A stretch of DNA of 64,000 bases from Myxococcales bacterium (GTDB lineage Bacteria; Myxococcota_A; Polyangia; Haliangiales; Haliangiaceae). The notes below the pieces were generated by a model that was not told the origin of the DNA, searched no databases, and saw only the letters and a program-made list of their open reading frames with translations. Positions within the stretch are counted from its first letter, which is position 1; each line of letters opens with the position of its first letter. The DNA lies in assembly GCA_028287135.1 (NCBI GenBank), contig JAQBQE010000067.1, forward strand, positions 124,001-188,000, written 5' to 3'. Below, in pieces: positions 27,490 through 36,231 of the stretch. The translations under genes were made by a program, and so were the position numbers.

Positions 27490-28983
27490 ATGTCCCGCAC
27501 CGTCATTATAGCGGTCGTTGCCGCCGTGATTGCCGCACTCACGGCTATCGCGTACTTCGTCACTTCGACGAGCTTCGACGAGCGTGCCAAGAAGGACGCC
27601 GACGCGCAGCTCACCCGGGCCTATCAGGTCGTCCAGCAGCTGAATCAGCTGAAGGGGATCGATGTCGCGAACAAGGCGGAGCGTCTCGCAGCGCGCGCCG
27701 AGTTCGTGAAAGCGATCAAGACCGACAGCGAGGCCGAGCGTTCCTCCCAGGCGCGCATCGGCTTCCAGAAGTTCACCTCCGATGAGAAGCAAGGTGACGT
27801 CAAGCCCGACATCATCGCGCTGATCGATGCGACCGGGAACGTGCTCGCGATGCACGAGGTCGGCTCGGTCCCCACCAAGATCTGGAAGAACGAGAAGGGC
27901 GAGACCATCCTTCCGGCCTTGAACGTCGTGCTCGGGCGCAAGGTGATCATCAGTGACATCTGGCTCAAGGACGAGAAGAGCCTGATGAAGGTCGGCGTCG
28001 CGCCGGTCATCGATCCCGACGCGCCGGTGAATCCAAAGGACGTCGAAGGCGTCTCGATCATCGGTGCGATCGTCGTCGCGTACGCGCAGACGGCGAAGGA
28101 GACGCAGAAGGACCGGGCGCTGCTCGGCACCGACATCGCGTACTACGACAACAAGCGCGTGATCGCCTCGAGCTTCACCCGCGAGGGCAGCGGCGAGGAA
28201 GACACCGCGAAGGCCAAGCAGCTCACCGATCTGCTGACCAACGGCGCGGTCGGCGACAACGCGACGAAGCAGCGGATCACCGTCGGTGATGTCGACTACA
28301 TCGCGGCCGGCGTGCGGATGCCGCGCTCGGCGACCCGCGCACTGCCCGACACGTATGCCCCGATCACCGCGGGCGCGATCGTCCTCGCGCCGATCGGTCA
28401 GACCGGCAACACCGGCTCCACCGTCAAGCTGTTCATCCTGCTGCTCGGCGGCGGCGCTCTCGCGATCGCGCTGCTCGGGCTCTACCTCGATCACCGTCGC
28501 CTCGTGGCGCAGGTCGACCAGGTCGAGACCGGCGTCACCGAGATCATCAACGGGAACCTCGATCGCACGTTCCGCCCCGTCGGCCCCGAGCTCGATGGGC
28601 TGTCGAACGGGCTCAACGTGATGCTTGCTCGACTGCTCGGCCGCCCCGAGCCTGGCGAGGAAGAGTTCGACGAGGAAGGCAACCCGATCATGCAGGGACG
28701 CGTCGAGTTCGAGGAGAGCGAAGGCCAGCCGGCCGTCGACCCCGATATCGCCGCACTCGCGCAGGAGTCGGAGCCCGACTACTACAAGCGCGTCTACACC
28801 GAGTACGTCAGCGCGCGGAAGGCGACCGGCAATCCCGACGAGGTCTCGTTCGAGAACTTCATCGCGAAGCTCAAGGTCAACGAGGGCAAGCTCAAGGCGC
28901 AGTACCAGTGCCAGCGAGTCCGGTTCCGCGTCCTGACGACGAACGGCAAGGTCTCGCTCAAGCCGGTCCCGATCTTCGCGTGA
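27490..28983 (+). CDS. Two-helix membrane protein with periplasmic sensor-like domain (MXAN_5187-type)
   Basis: The protein has 497 residues with a strong promoter and GGAGG site. A first membrane helix (residues 4-24) precedes a ~290-residue extracytoplasmic domain with Cache/double-Cache-like strands (IIALIDATGNVLAMHEVG). A second helix (about 315-335) follows, then a short HAMP-like linker (VDQVETGVTEIINGNLDRTF) and an acidic linker. The conserved C-terminal ~70 residues (DYYKRVYTEYVSARKATG) match my memory of the MXAN_5187 C-terminal domain found in myxobacteria. There is no kinase, cyclase or methyl-accepting module, so output is probably through protein contact. It follows the Ser/Thr kinase and may work with it. 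Confidence 0.75.
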   Translation: MSRTVIIAVVAAVIAALTAIAYFVTSTSFDERAKKDADAQLTRAYQVVQQLNQLKGIDVANKAERLAARAEFVKAIKTDSEAERSSQARIGFQKFTSDEKQGDVKPDIIALIDATGNVLAMHEVGSVPTKIWKNEKGETILPALNVVLGRKVIISDIWLKDEKSLMKVGVAPVIDPDAPVNPKDVEGVSIIGAIVVAYAQTAKETQKDRALLGTDIAYYDNKRVIASSFTREGSGEEDTAKAKQLTDLLTNGAVGDNATKQRITVGDVDYIAAGVRMPRSATRALPDTYAPITAGAIVLAPIGQTGNTGSTVKLFILLLGGGALAIALLGLYLDHRRLVAQVDQVETGVTEIINGNLDRTFRPVGPELDGLSNGLNVMLARLLGRPEPGEEEFDEEGNPIMQGRVEFEESEGQPAVDPDIAALAQESEPDYYKRVYTEYVSARKATGNPDEVSFENFIAKLKVNEGKLKAQYQCQRVRFRVLTTNGKVSLKPVPIFA

Positions 28984-28996
28984 ACATGTTCACGCG
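28977..28996. repeat. 20-bp perfect palindrome before the NamZ gene
   Basis: CGCGTGAACATGTTCACGCG is self-complementary over all 20 bases and includes the stop codon of the preceding gene. Its core GTGAAC-AT-GTTCAC looks like a TetR/DesT-type operator. The nonamer GATCTTCGC flanks it as a direct repeat (28971-28979 and 29000-29008). There is no T-run, so a terminator role is unlikely. Confidence 0.55.
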
Positions 28997-29014
28997 TGGG
29001 ATCTTCGCCTAGCC

Positions 29015-30193
29015 ATGGCGGTCCAGACCGGGCTCGCGCGGCTCGCCGCCGACGGCAGCAAGATCCTCGAAGGTCGGCGGATCGGGTTGCTCGTCAATCC
29101 GACCGCGGTCGACACGCAGCTGCATCACGCGATCGACCTGCTCTCGGCGCGCTCGGATCTCAAGCTCGCGGCGCTGTTCGGACCCGAGCACGGCGTCCGC
29201 GGCGACGCCCAGGACATGATCGAGGTCGACGATGCGCGCGACGCGCGGACCGGCCTCGCGGTGCACAGCCTCTATGGCTCGACCGAGGCGTCACTGACGC
29301 CGACCGCCGAGATGCTCGATCAGATCGACGTCATGGTCTACGACGTCCAGGACATCGGTAGCCGCTACTACACGTTCGTGTGGACGATGGTCCTCGCGAT
29401 GCGCGCCTGTGCGAAGGCGGGGAAGGGGTTCGTCGTCCTCGATCGTCCCAACCCGATCGGCGGCGAGCTGATCGAGGGACCGGCGATCGAGCCGGGATTC
29501 GAGTCGTTCGTCGGGCTGGTCTCGTGCCCGAATCGCCACGGGATGACGGCGGGTGAGATCGCACGCTGGCGGCACAAGGCCGAGAAGCTCGATCTCGAAT
29601 TCGCCGTTCTCGGCATGCGCGGCTGGCATCGCGACATGCACTTCGATCACACCGGCCTGCCGTGGGTGATGCCGTCGCCCAACATGCCGACGGTCGACAC
29701 CGCGCTCGTCTATCCGGGGATGTGCCTGGTCGAGGGGACCGAGCTGTCCGAGGGGCGTGGAACGACGCGTCCGTTCGAGCTCGCGGGTGCGCCGTACCTC
29801 GACGGGCATCGGCTGGCGACCGACCTCGCTGCGATGGAGCTGCCCGGCGTGCTGTTCCGGCCCATCGTGTTCACGCCGCAGTTCCAGAAGCACGCGAAGC
29901 ACGCGTGCGGCGGCGTGCAGCTCCACGTCACCAACGTGGAAACGTTCCGCCCGTATCGCACCGGCATCGCGTTTCTCAAGGCGGCGTACGACCAGAGCCC
30001 GGCTGCGTTCAAGTGGCGCGCGAAGGCGTACGAGTTCGTCGACAAGATCCCCGCGATCGATCTGCTCGCGGGCTCTGCCGCGATCCGCGAGGGGATCGAA
30101 GCCGGGGCGAGCCTCGATGAGCTGTCGGCTCGCTGGGGGCGGGATGAGGGCGACTTCGCGGCCGAGCGCGCGGAGTACCTGCTGTACACATGA
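29015..30193 (+). CDS. NamZ-type exo-beta-N-acetylmuramidase family protein (DUF1343)
   Basis: The protein has 392 residues. It shows the DUF1343/NamZ signatures in order: GLLVNPTAVD, LFGPEHGVRG, YDVQDIGSRYYTFVWTM, LDRPNPIGG, EGPAIEPGFESFVG, PNRHGMTAGEIA, MPSPNMPTVDTALVYPGMCL and EGTELSEGRGTT. NamZ enzymes release MurNAc from the non-reducing end of peptidoglycan fragments, serving wall recycling or feeding on other bacteria. Characterised members are usually exported, but here I see no signal peptide, so it may act in the cytoplasm on imported muropeptides. It is first in an overlapping operon (ATGA) with the NadD-like gene, and preceded by the 20-bp palindrome. Confidence 0.88.
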   Translation: MAVQTGLARLAADGSKILEGRRIGLLVNPTAVDTQLHHAIDLLSARSDLKLAALFGPEHGVRGDAQDMIEVDDARDARTGLAVHSLYGSTEASLTPTAEMLDQIDVMVYDVQDIGSRYYTFVWTMVLAMRACAKAGKGFVVLDRPNPIGGELIEGPAIEPGFESFVGLVSCPNRHGMTAGEIARWRHKAEKLDLEFAVLGMRGWHRDMHFDHTGLPWVMPSPNMPTVDTALVYPGMCLVEGTELSEGRGTTRPFELAGAPYLDGHRLATDLAAMELPGVLFRPIVFTPQFQKHAKHACGGVQLHVTNVETFRPYRTGIAFLKAAYDQSPAAFKWRAKAYEFVDKIPAIDLLAGSAAIREGIEAGASLDELSARWGRDEGDFAAERAEYLLYT

Positions 30194-30819
30194 CGCGCGT
30201 CGCGCTGTTCGGCGGCAGCTTCAACCCACCGCACGTCGCGCATCAGCTCGTCGCGCTCTACGTGCTCGAGACGCAGCCCGTGGACGAGGTGTGGTTCACG
30301 CCGGTCTACGCGCACGTGTTCGGCAAGGAGCTCGCTCCCTTCGCCGATCGCGTGCGGATGTGTGAGCTCGCGACGGAGCCGCTCGGGAACCGGGCCCGGG
30401 TCTGTCTCGCGGAGGAGGACCTGGCCCAGCGCCCAGGGTTCGCGGGGAGCCGCACCCTCGACCTGGTCGAGCATCTGGTCGCGACGCACCCGACCTCGTC
30501 GTTCCGGCTCGTCGTCGGCACCGACATCCTCGGAGAGACCGCGAAGTGGCACCGCTGGGACGACGTGACCGCGGCGGCCCCGCTGATCGTCATCGGGCGG
30601 ACCGGCCACGAGGTCCCCGCCGGCACGACGGTCACCGGGGTCACGATGCCTGAGATCTCGTCGACGGCGATCCGCGCCGCGCTCGCCGCGCTCTCGCCCG
30701 ACCTGCGAGCAGCTCTGAGAGCCGGGGAGGTCCCGGCGGACGCGCAACAGCTCGCATCACTGTTACCGGGGGCGGTGTTGAGGTATATCGCCGAGCGCGA
30801 CCTCTACCTCGGTTCGTGA
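30190..30819 (+). CDS. nadD: Nicotinate-nucleotide adenylyltransferase family protein
   Basis: The protein has 209 residues. The nucleotidyltransferase fold is shown by GGSFNPPHVAHQ near the start (HxxH-type ATP site) and PEISSTAIRAAL near the end (the SSTxIR motif of NadD). NadD converts nicotinate mononucleotide plus ATP to deamido-NAD. The middle is shorter and more diverged than in typical NadD, so another adenylyltransferase substrate is possible. It overlaps the muramidase by four bases (ATGA) and the next gene through TGATG, so all three are co-translated. The usual partner rsfS is not nearby. Confidence 0.75.
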   Translation: MTRVALFGGSFNPPHVAHQLVALYVLETQPVDEVWFTPVYAHVFGKELAPFADRVRMCELATEPLGNRARVCLAEEDLAQRPGFAGSRTLDLVEHLVATHPTSSFRLVVGTDILGETAKWHRWDDVTAAAPLIVIGRTGHEVPAGTTVTGVTMPEISSTAIRAALAALSPDLRAALRAGEVPADAQQLASLLPGAVLRYIAERDLYLGS

Positions 30820-31712
30820 TGCTCGCCAGCAAGCGCAATCCCACCACCTTCCTCGTCGGCGCAGGCCCGGTCGCAACGGCGCTCGCCGGCGCGCTCCGCC
30901 TCGGCGGCGTCCCTGTGCTCGGCCTGTGGGCACGGAAGCCCGCGGCCGCGCGCGCCGCAGGCTCGATCGCCGGCGTGGCCGCGTTCTCGTCGGCGCCACC
31001 GGACGTGCTGCTCGAGGCCGAGGTCGTGATCCTCGCGGTCCGCGACTCGATGATCGCCGAGGTCGCGCACATGCTGATCGGCACCGGCCTGATCGGCAAG
31101 CCGCATGTGATGCTCCACTGTGCGGGCGCCACGTCTGCGCGCAATGTGCTCGGAGAAGCGTCCGCATCGCTCGGTGGGATCGGGACGATGCATCCGCTAT
31201 CGGCGATCGCGGATGCGAAGATGGCGATGCGGTCGCTCAAGGGCACCGTGTTCGGTGTCGAGGGTGACGACGTCGGCCGGCGCGCCGCGGGCAAGCTCGT
31301 CGCGGCGCTCGGCGGCATCGTGCTGCCTCTCGATGGCTCGCAGATGGCGAGCTATCACGCGGCGGCTGCTCTCGCGTCGAACTACATCGTCGCCGCGCTC
31401 GATGCTGCAGCCGCCGTGCTCGCGAATGCAGGCGTGTCACCGGCGCAGGCAGCGCAGGCACTCGTTCCACTCGCCGAGGGTGCGCTGCGGAATGTTTCCG
31501 CACATGGCACTACCGACGGCCTGACGGGGCCGGTTCGACGTGGCGACGCCGTGACCATTCAACACCATCTCGAGGCGCTTCGTGGTCGACCGGAGCTTAT
31601 CGAGATCTATCGCGCGCTTGCGCGTCGTGCGGTCGAGATCGCAGGTCGCATCGACGGGCCAGGCGCACCGGATCGCGCAGGTCTCGACGCGATCCGCGCG
31701 CTGCTCCAGTAA
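30819..31712 (+). CDS. Rossmann-fold protein with DUF2520 domain
   Basis: The protein has 297 residues from the ATG overlapping the nadD stop; a GTG three bases earlier is in frame. The N-terminal half has an NAD(P)-binding motif (LVGAGPVATALAGALRLGG) followed by VILAVRDSMIAEVA, as in 6-phosphogluconate dehydrogenase-like reductases. The C-terminal half is the helical DUF2520 domain with conserved SYHAAAALASNY and TGPVRRGDA. The family looks like ketopantoate or hydroxyacid reductases, but its substrate is not established. The overlap with nadD hints at a role connected to NAD(P), which is inference only. Confidence 0.85.
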   Translation: MLASKRNPTTFLVGAGPVATALAGALRLGGVPVLGLWARKPAAARAAGSIAGVAAFSSAPPDVLLEAEVVILAVRDSMIAEVAHMLIGTGLIGKPHVMLHCAGATSARNVLGEASASLGGIGTMHPLSAIADAKMAMRSLKGTVFGVEGDDVGRRAAGKLVAALGGIVLPLDGSQMASYHAAAALASNYIVAALDAAAAVLANAGVSPAQAAQALVPLAEGALRNVSAHGTTDGLTGPVRRGDAVTIQHHLEALRGRPELIEIYRALARRAVEIAGRIDGPGAPDRAGLDAIRALLQ

Positions 31713-31759
31713 CACCTAACGCTCGATCCGACGCGTGGCGTGTCGTAGCATCGTCCACG

Positions 31760-32293
31760 ATGCGCGCCTCCACCGTTATCTCGACGCTCCTGATCTCCGC
31801 GATCGTGTTGCTGGCCGGCCCCGCCAAGGCGGATCCGAACCGGGTGTTCTCCGGCCGCATCATGATGAGCGAGAAGCGCTATCCGACGCAGGCGAAGAGC
31901 GCCGCCGCGTACACCGCGCAGATCAAGAAGCAGTCGAAGACGAGCTTCCAGGAGGACAAGGAGAAGAAGGGGTGGAAGATCCACTTCATCGGCTTCCTGA
32001 AGTCGCCGCTCAACGACGTCGAGTATGTCGTCAAGATCTACGAGCTGGGCGGACGCCAGCAGCAGCTCCTGAGCTCGTTCGAGCAGTTCACGGACGAGCG
32101 CGGTCAGAAAACGCTGACCTCGAGTGTCGTGCTCGAGAAGAAGCAGTTCGGCGTCAACAAGGAGCTGATGATCACGATGGAGAACAAGGGCAAGGTTCTC
32201 GCGTCGGGCCGCGTCAAGATCCTCGGCGAAGGCGAGAAGTTCAGCGGCAAGGTGAACTTCTCCGAGGACGAGGCGGCGGGCAAAGAAGAGTAG
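31760..32293 (+). CDS. Small secreted protein, hypothetical
   Basis: The protein has 177 residues. A Sec signal peptide (cleavage after AGPAKA) precedes a basic domain with no cysteines. The mature part alternates short beta strands (WKIHFIGFLKS, VEYVVKIYELG, KELMITMENKG) and ends in an acidic tail, suggesting a small beta-sandwich. No family recognised. It has no Shine-Dalgarno, but TAGCAT (31746-31751) sits eight bases before the ATG, consistent with a leaderless transcript. Confidence 0.7.
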   Translation: MRASTVISTLLISAIVLLAGPAKADPNRVFSGRIMMSEKRYPTQAKSAAAYTAQIKKQSKTSFQEDKEKKGWKIHFIGFLKSPLNDVEYVVKIYELGGRQQQLLSSFEQFTDERGQKTLTSSVVLEKKQFGVNKELMITMENKGKVLASGRVKILGEGEKFSGKVNFSEDEAAGKEE

Positions 32294-32305
32294 TCACGCG
32301 CGTCG

Positions 32306-33877
32306 TCACTCGACGTCGACGTCGATCGTGAACACGCTGGTCGCCTCGGGCGGGAACACACGCATCTTGTAGTGCCCGGGCTTCGGGAACACGTGCCAGA
32401 AGCCGAACCTGCCGGGCGCCCGCTTCGAGATCGGTGCCGTGGTGCCGGTCGCGTTGCCCTCGGGATCCTCGATCGTGATCACGAGGTTCGGGACCTTGAT
32501 CGGTGCGCCGATCGCATTCCACACCTCGAGGCCGGTGCGCACGCGGGTGCCTGCGACGATCGGATCGTAGAGCGTCACCCGCGTCGTCATCTCGCCATCG
32601 TCGGAGACGACCTCGCGCCGGCCGGTGAACGGGCTCGGTGCACCGGGCTCGTCCTCGATCGTCGGCTCGTCGCTTGTGCCGGTGAGGGCCGCGGCGCCGC
32701 CGCGTGACAGCTTGAACACGGTGAACCCGGCCGCGCACAGGGCGATCAGCGCGAGCGAGCCAATGCCGATCCAGCGTGCCTTGGGCCGAGGGCGTGGCAT
32801 GGGCCGTTCGAGGGTCGTCGCCTGCGCGGTCTTGCGCTTCGCGCGGGTCGTCCGTGACGCCGAGTCGCCCGCTGGTCGCCGACCTTCGAGCTGGGCAACC
32901 GCCTCGTCGATCAGCGCGACGACCTCGTCCGCGCTCTGCGGTCGATCGTCCGGCTTCTTCGCGAGCAGCTGGATGACCAGGCGATCGACCGCCTCGGGCA
33001 CATCCGGGTTGCGGTCGCTCGGTGCTGGGATCGGCCGGCCGAGGTGCGCGAGCAGGACCTCGAACCCCGAGCCTTCGAACGGCGGCTTGCCGGTCACGAG
33101 CTCGAACAGGATGCAGCCGAGCGCGTAGAGATCCGCCCGCGCATCCGCGATCTCGCCGTGCGCCTGCTCCGGGGACATGTAGTGCGGCGTGCCGATCAGG
33201 CCGTTCGTCGTCAGCCGCGTGGCGTCCGCGTTGCCTGGATTGGCGATCGCGATCCCGAAGTCGACGAGCGTGATCCGGTCGTCGCCGTTGCGGTCGCGCC
33301 GCCACATGATGTTCGACGGCTTGAGGTCGCGATGCACGACATCGGCGGCGTGCGTCTCCGACAACGCGCTGGCGACGTCGCGGCCGATCTTGAGTGCGCG
33401 GATCGGCGGGATCGGACCCTCGACGAGGATCTTGTCGAGCGGATCCCCTTCGATCAGCTGCATCGCGAGGTACGGGCGGCCGTCCTTGAGCTCACCGACC
33501 GCGTAGATCGCGACGACACCAGGGTGCGTGATCCGCGCAGCGGACCGCGCCTCGCGCGCGAACCGCCGCGCCATGACCGGATCGAGCGCGATCTCGTGCG
33601 TCGGGACCTTGATCGCGACCGGTCGGTCGAGCCCGACCTGACGGCCACGGAACACCGTGCCGAACGCACCACCTCCGAGGATGGCCTCGATCGTGAAGCC
33701 ATCGACGGACGTGCCGATCAGGCTCGCAGCGGGCGAGGTCCTGGTCGCGCCGTCCGCGCCGGGATCGAGGCTCGCCGTGACGGCCGCCGCGTCATCGACG
33801 AGTACCGCGCCGCACGCAGGGCAGAACCGCCCCGAGTCGTCGGTCTTCGTCGAACACGCCGGGCACTCCCTCGTCAC
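32306..33877 (-). CDS. Hanks-type Ser/Thr protein kinase with zinc ribbon and C-terminal beta domain
   Basis: The protein has 523 residues. The N-terminal zinc ribbon is CPAC...CPAC. The kinase domain follows: glycine loop GGGAFGTVF, VAIKVP lysine, HRDLKPSN with His182 and Asp184, DFG Asp206 and GTPHYMSPEQ. All catalytic residues are kept. After a Lys/Arg-rich linker comes one transmembrane helix (WIGIGSLALIALCAAGFTVF). A ~140-residue domain of beta strands with Gly/Pro turns follows, outside the cytoplasm, where it may sense a ligand. It is convergent with the small secreted protein gene. TACCCT (33889-33884) lies six bases before the GTG start with no Shine-Dalgarno. Confidence 0.95.
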   Translation of the reverse strand: MTRECPACSTKTDDSGRFCPACGAVLVDDAAAVTASLDPGADGATRTSPAASLIGTSVDGFTIEAILGGGAFGTVFRGRQVGLDRPVAIKVPTHEIALDPVMARRFAREARSAARITHPGVVAIYAVGELKDGRPYLAMQLIEGDPLDKILVEGPIPPIRALKIGRDVASALSETHAADVVHRDLKPSNIMWRRDRNGDDRITLVDFGIAIANPGNADATRLTTNGLIGTPHYMSPEQAHGEIADARADLYALGCILFELVTGKPPFEGSGFEVLLAHLGRPIPAPSDRNPDVPEAVDRLVIQLLAKKPDDRPQSADEVVALIDEAVAQLEGRRPAGDSASRTTRAKRKTAQATTLERPMPRPRPKARWIGIGSLALIALCAAGFTVFKLSRGGAAALTGTSDEPTIEDEPGAPSPFTGRREVVSDDGEMTTRVTLYDPIVAGTRVRTGLEVWNAIGAPIKVPNLVITIEDPEGNATGTTAPISKRAPGRFGFWHVFPKPGHYKMRVFPPEATSVFTIDVDVE

Positions 33878-33991
33878 TGGTCGAGGGTAGCATCGCAGCC
33901 AGAAGGTGCCGGCGCGCGGAACGTGCCGAGCCTACGCCCACGACCGATCACCGCGTGATCGAGGCGCTCGCAGGTAGCGTCGAGCAGCGGG

Positions 33992-34648
33992 TCAGGCGAC
34001 AGCGCGGAGGCCGGCAGCGGCCTGCGGTGCCAGCGCCGTCTCGATCAGCGCGAGCGCGCGATCGGTACGGAGCGCGAGCTGCTCGGTCGCGAGACCGAGG
34101 TTCGCCTGCATCTCTGCCGCATCGAGGCTGCCGAGCAGCGACGACCAGGCGAGGTCCGCGATCTCGCGGGCGTTGACCTGGCGGTAGATGCCCGCGTGGA
34201 TCCCGTCCGCGACGCACGCGCCGATGTGGTCCTGGACCCGGCCGATGCCGGCGGACACAGCGGTCACGACCTCGTCAGAGAGCTGCGGCCGGATCGCCGG
34301 CTGCGCGAGGAGGCGGAGGATCCGCGGACCCTCGGCATCCTTCTCCGCCCAGCGAACCAGGATGCTCCAGGTGTCACGAAGACGGGTACGGACTTCGGCC
34401 TGCTCGCGGACCTGCGCCATCTCGACGTCGAACACCGTCAGGGTGTCCTCGATCAGCGAGACGTAGAGGTCTTCCTTCGAGCGGAAGTAGAGATAGATCG
34501 CGCCGACCGAGAGCTGCGCCGCGCGAGCAATCAGCTCGATCGATGCACCGGCATAACCGCGCTCCGCGAAGACGGTGCGAGCGGCCTCCTGGATGCGTCG
34601 GCGACGGGCCTGCCGCTCCTGGGCTTTGCGTTCTTGAGCGTTCGTCAT
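33992..34648 (-). CDS. TetR-family transcriptional regulator
   Basis: The protein has 218 residues from the ATG at 34648; a longer frame begins at 34684 but adds an unlikely 12-residue leader. The N-terminal helix-turn-helix is typical of TetR (FAERGYAGASIELIARAA, then VGAIYLYFRSKEDL). The remaining ~150 residues are the variable helical ligand-binding domain. It is divergent from the VWA-domain gene across a 192-base AT-richer spacer, so it probably controls itself and that gene. The ligand is unknown. Confidence 0.9.
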   Translation of the reverse strand: MTNAQERKAQERQARRRRIQEAARTVFAERGYAGASIELIARAAQLSVGAIYLYFRSKEDLYVSLIEDTLTVFDVEMAQVREQAEVRTRLRDTWSILVRWAEKDAEGPRILRLLAQPAIRPQLSDEVVTAVSAGIGRVQDHIGACVADGIHAGIYRQVNAREIADLAWSSLLGSLDAAEMQANLGLATEQLALRTDRALALIETALAPQAAAGLRAVA

Positions 34649-34655
34649 GTGCGTG

Positions 34656-34684
34656 TAGGTAGCCCCCATGACGCGCCAGGTCAA
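34656..34684 (-). promoter_or_regulatory. Possible promoter of the TetR gene
   Basis: On the minus strand TTGACC (34684-34679) and TACCTA (34661-34656) are separated by 17 bases, with the ATG seven bases downstream. The -35 matches five of six consensus positions and the -10 is weak. The spacing would again give a nearly leaderless mRNA. Confidence 0.4.
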
Positions 34685-34840
34685 GCGGCGTTTTGTAGCA
34701 GGCGATTGCCACGTAGATTCCCTGAGTTAACACGTATGCCTACATCCAGCTAGCTGACCGATTTCGTTGGAGTTCTAAACCTGACTCAGAATTCGGCTCT
34801 AAGCAGATTCAGTTCTTTTCAGGGATCGACAGGCCGCGCC

Positions 34841-36214
34841 GTGCGTCCAACCAACATGCTGACCGCGCACCGCGTCCGGACCTCCCTTGTTCTCGGCGCT
34901 GCCGGCGCCACCGTGATCGCCGCGCTGCTCCTGGGTGCGCGCCCACGGGTCGAGACCTCCGCGCTCGTGGCATCGGCGGACGACGGGATGCGGCTGACCG
35001 CCGAGCTGACGACCGGCCGGATCCTTGCGGGCGCCCACGACCACAACCTCGCGATCGCGATCACCGCACCGACCGGGCAGGGCCACGCACGCCCGCCGCT
35101 GTCGGTCGCCATCGTGATCGATCGCTCGGGCTCGATGAATGGCGAGCCGATGGAGAATGCGAAGGAGGCAGCGTCGCGGTTGGTCGGCCAGCTCGATGCT
35201 GCCGATGCGTTCACGGTCGTCTCGTACTCGACCGGCGACGAGGTGGTGATGCCGATGTCGCGCGCGACCGATGCGAACAAGACCGCAGCGCGCGCGGCGA
35301 TCTCCCGGATCTACGACGACGGCGGCACCTGCCTCTCGTGCGGTCTGATCCGCGGCGCCTCCGAGCTGGCGCAGACGCCGGTCAGCGACGGCTTGCGCCG
35401 GATCGTCCTGATCTCCGATGGCCAGGCCAACGCCGGCATCTATGACCGTGGCGAGCTCGCGCAGCTCGCAGCGACCACGGCCGCGAACGGTGTCTCGATC
35501 TCGGCCGTCGGTGTCGGGCTCGACTTCGACGAGGTCACGATGCAGCGGATCGCCGAGGTCGGCCGCGGCAACTACTACTTCGTCGAGGACACCGCGAACC
35601 TGTCGGCGATGTTCCAGCGCGAGCTCGGTGGCCTGACCGAGACCGTCGCGTCCGATGCCCACCTCGTGATCAGCGAGCCCGCGGGCGTCCGGATCGAGGA
35701 GGCGTATGGTTATCCGATGACCCGCGAGGGCCGCTCGGTCGTGATCCCGGTGGCCGACCTCCGCGCCGGTGAGTCCCGCAAGGTCGTCCTCCGGGTGACG
35801 GTCGCGCAGAGCACGCTCGGCAGCTTCGACGTCTCCACCGTTCGCCTGGGCTGGCGCCGGGTCGACGACGGCAGGTCGCGCACCGCGACCGCGATCGTCC
35901 GCGCCGAGGTCGTCGAGGATGCCCGTGCGGTCGCCGCCAGCGTGGTGCCCGCTGCGTCGCAAGCCGCGGAGGAAGCGATGTCCGCGCGCGCACTCGAGGA
36001 AGCCACCACCGTCTACGAGTCGCAGGGCTACGAGGCCGCGAAGCAGGTGCTCGATCACCGGATGCAGGGCGTCCGCGCGAACAGCCACGTCGGCACCGGC
36101 AGCCTGCAGAAGATCCAGTCAGCAAACGACGACGCGATCGAGAGCTTCCGCGCCGCGGCACCGGCCAAGGCGAGCAAGGTCGGTCGCGTGAAGGCCTACG
36201 AGCTCGCCCACTAG
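34841..36214 (+). CDS. Secreted or anchored von Willebrand factor A domain protein
   Basis: The protein has 457 residues from a GTG start. One N-terminal hydrophobic helix (LVLGAAGATVIAALLLGA) acts as signal or anchor. The VWA domain starts near residue 85 with an intact MIDAS motif, Asp94 in IDRSGSMNGEP, plus the later conserved ISDGQANAG. An inserted CLSC pair near residue 165 may form a disulfide. A beta-sandwich and a helical tail follow, as in VIT/VWA proteins of the YfbK/inter-alpha-trypsin type. VWA domains bind protein partners through a divalent metal. It is divergent from the TetR gene. Confidence 0.85.
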   Translation: MRPTNMLTAHRVRTSLVLGAAGATVIAALLLGARPRVETSALVASADDGMRLTAELTTGRILAGAHDHNLAIAITAPTGQGHARPPLSVAIVIDRSGSMNGEPMENAKEAASRLVGQLDAADAFTVVSYSTGDEVVMPMSRATDANKTAARAAISRIYDDGGTCLSCGLIRGASELAQTPVSDGLRRIVLISDGQANAGIYDRGELAQLAATTAANGVSISAVGVGLDFDEVTMQRIAEVGRGNYYFVEDTANLSAMFQRELGGLTETVASDAHLVISEPAGVRIEEAYGYPMTREGRSVVIPVADLRAGESRKVVLRVTVAQSTLGSFDVSTVRLGWRRVDDGRSRTATAIVRAEVVEDARAVAASVVPAASQAAEEAMSARALEEATTVYESQGYEAAKQVLDHRMQGVRANSHVGTGSLQKIQSANDDAIESFRAAAPAKASKVGRVKAYELAH

Positions 36215-36231
36215 GGGCGCCGCACGCGCGC

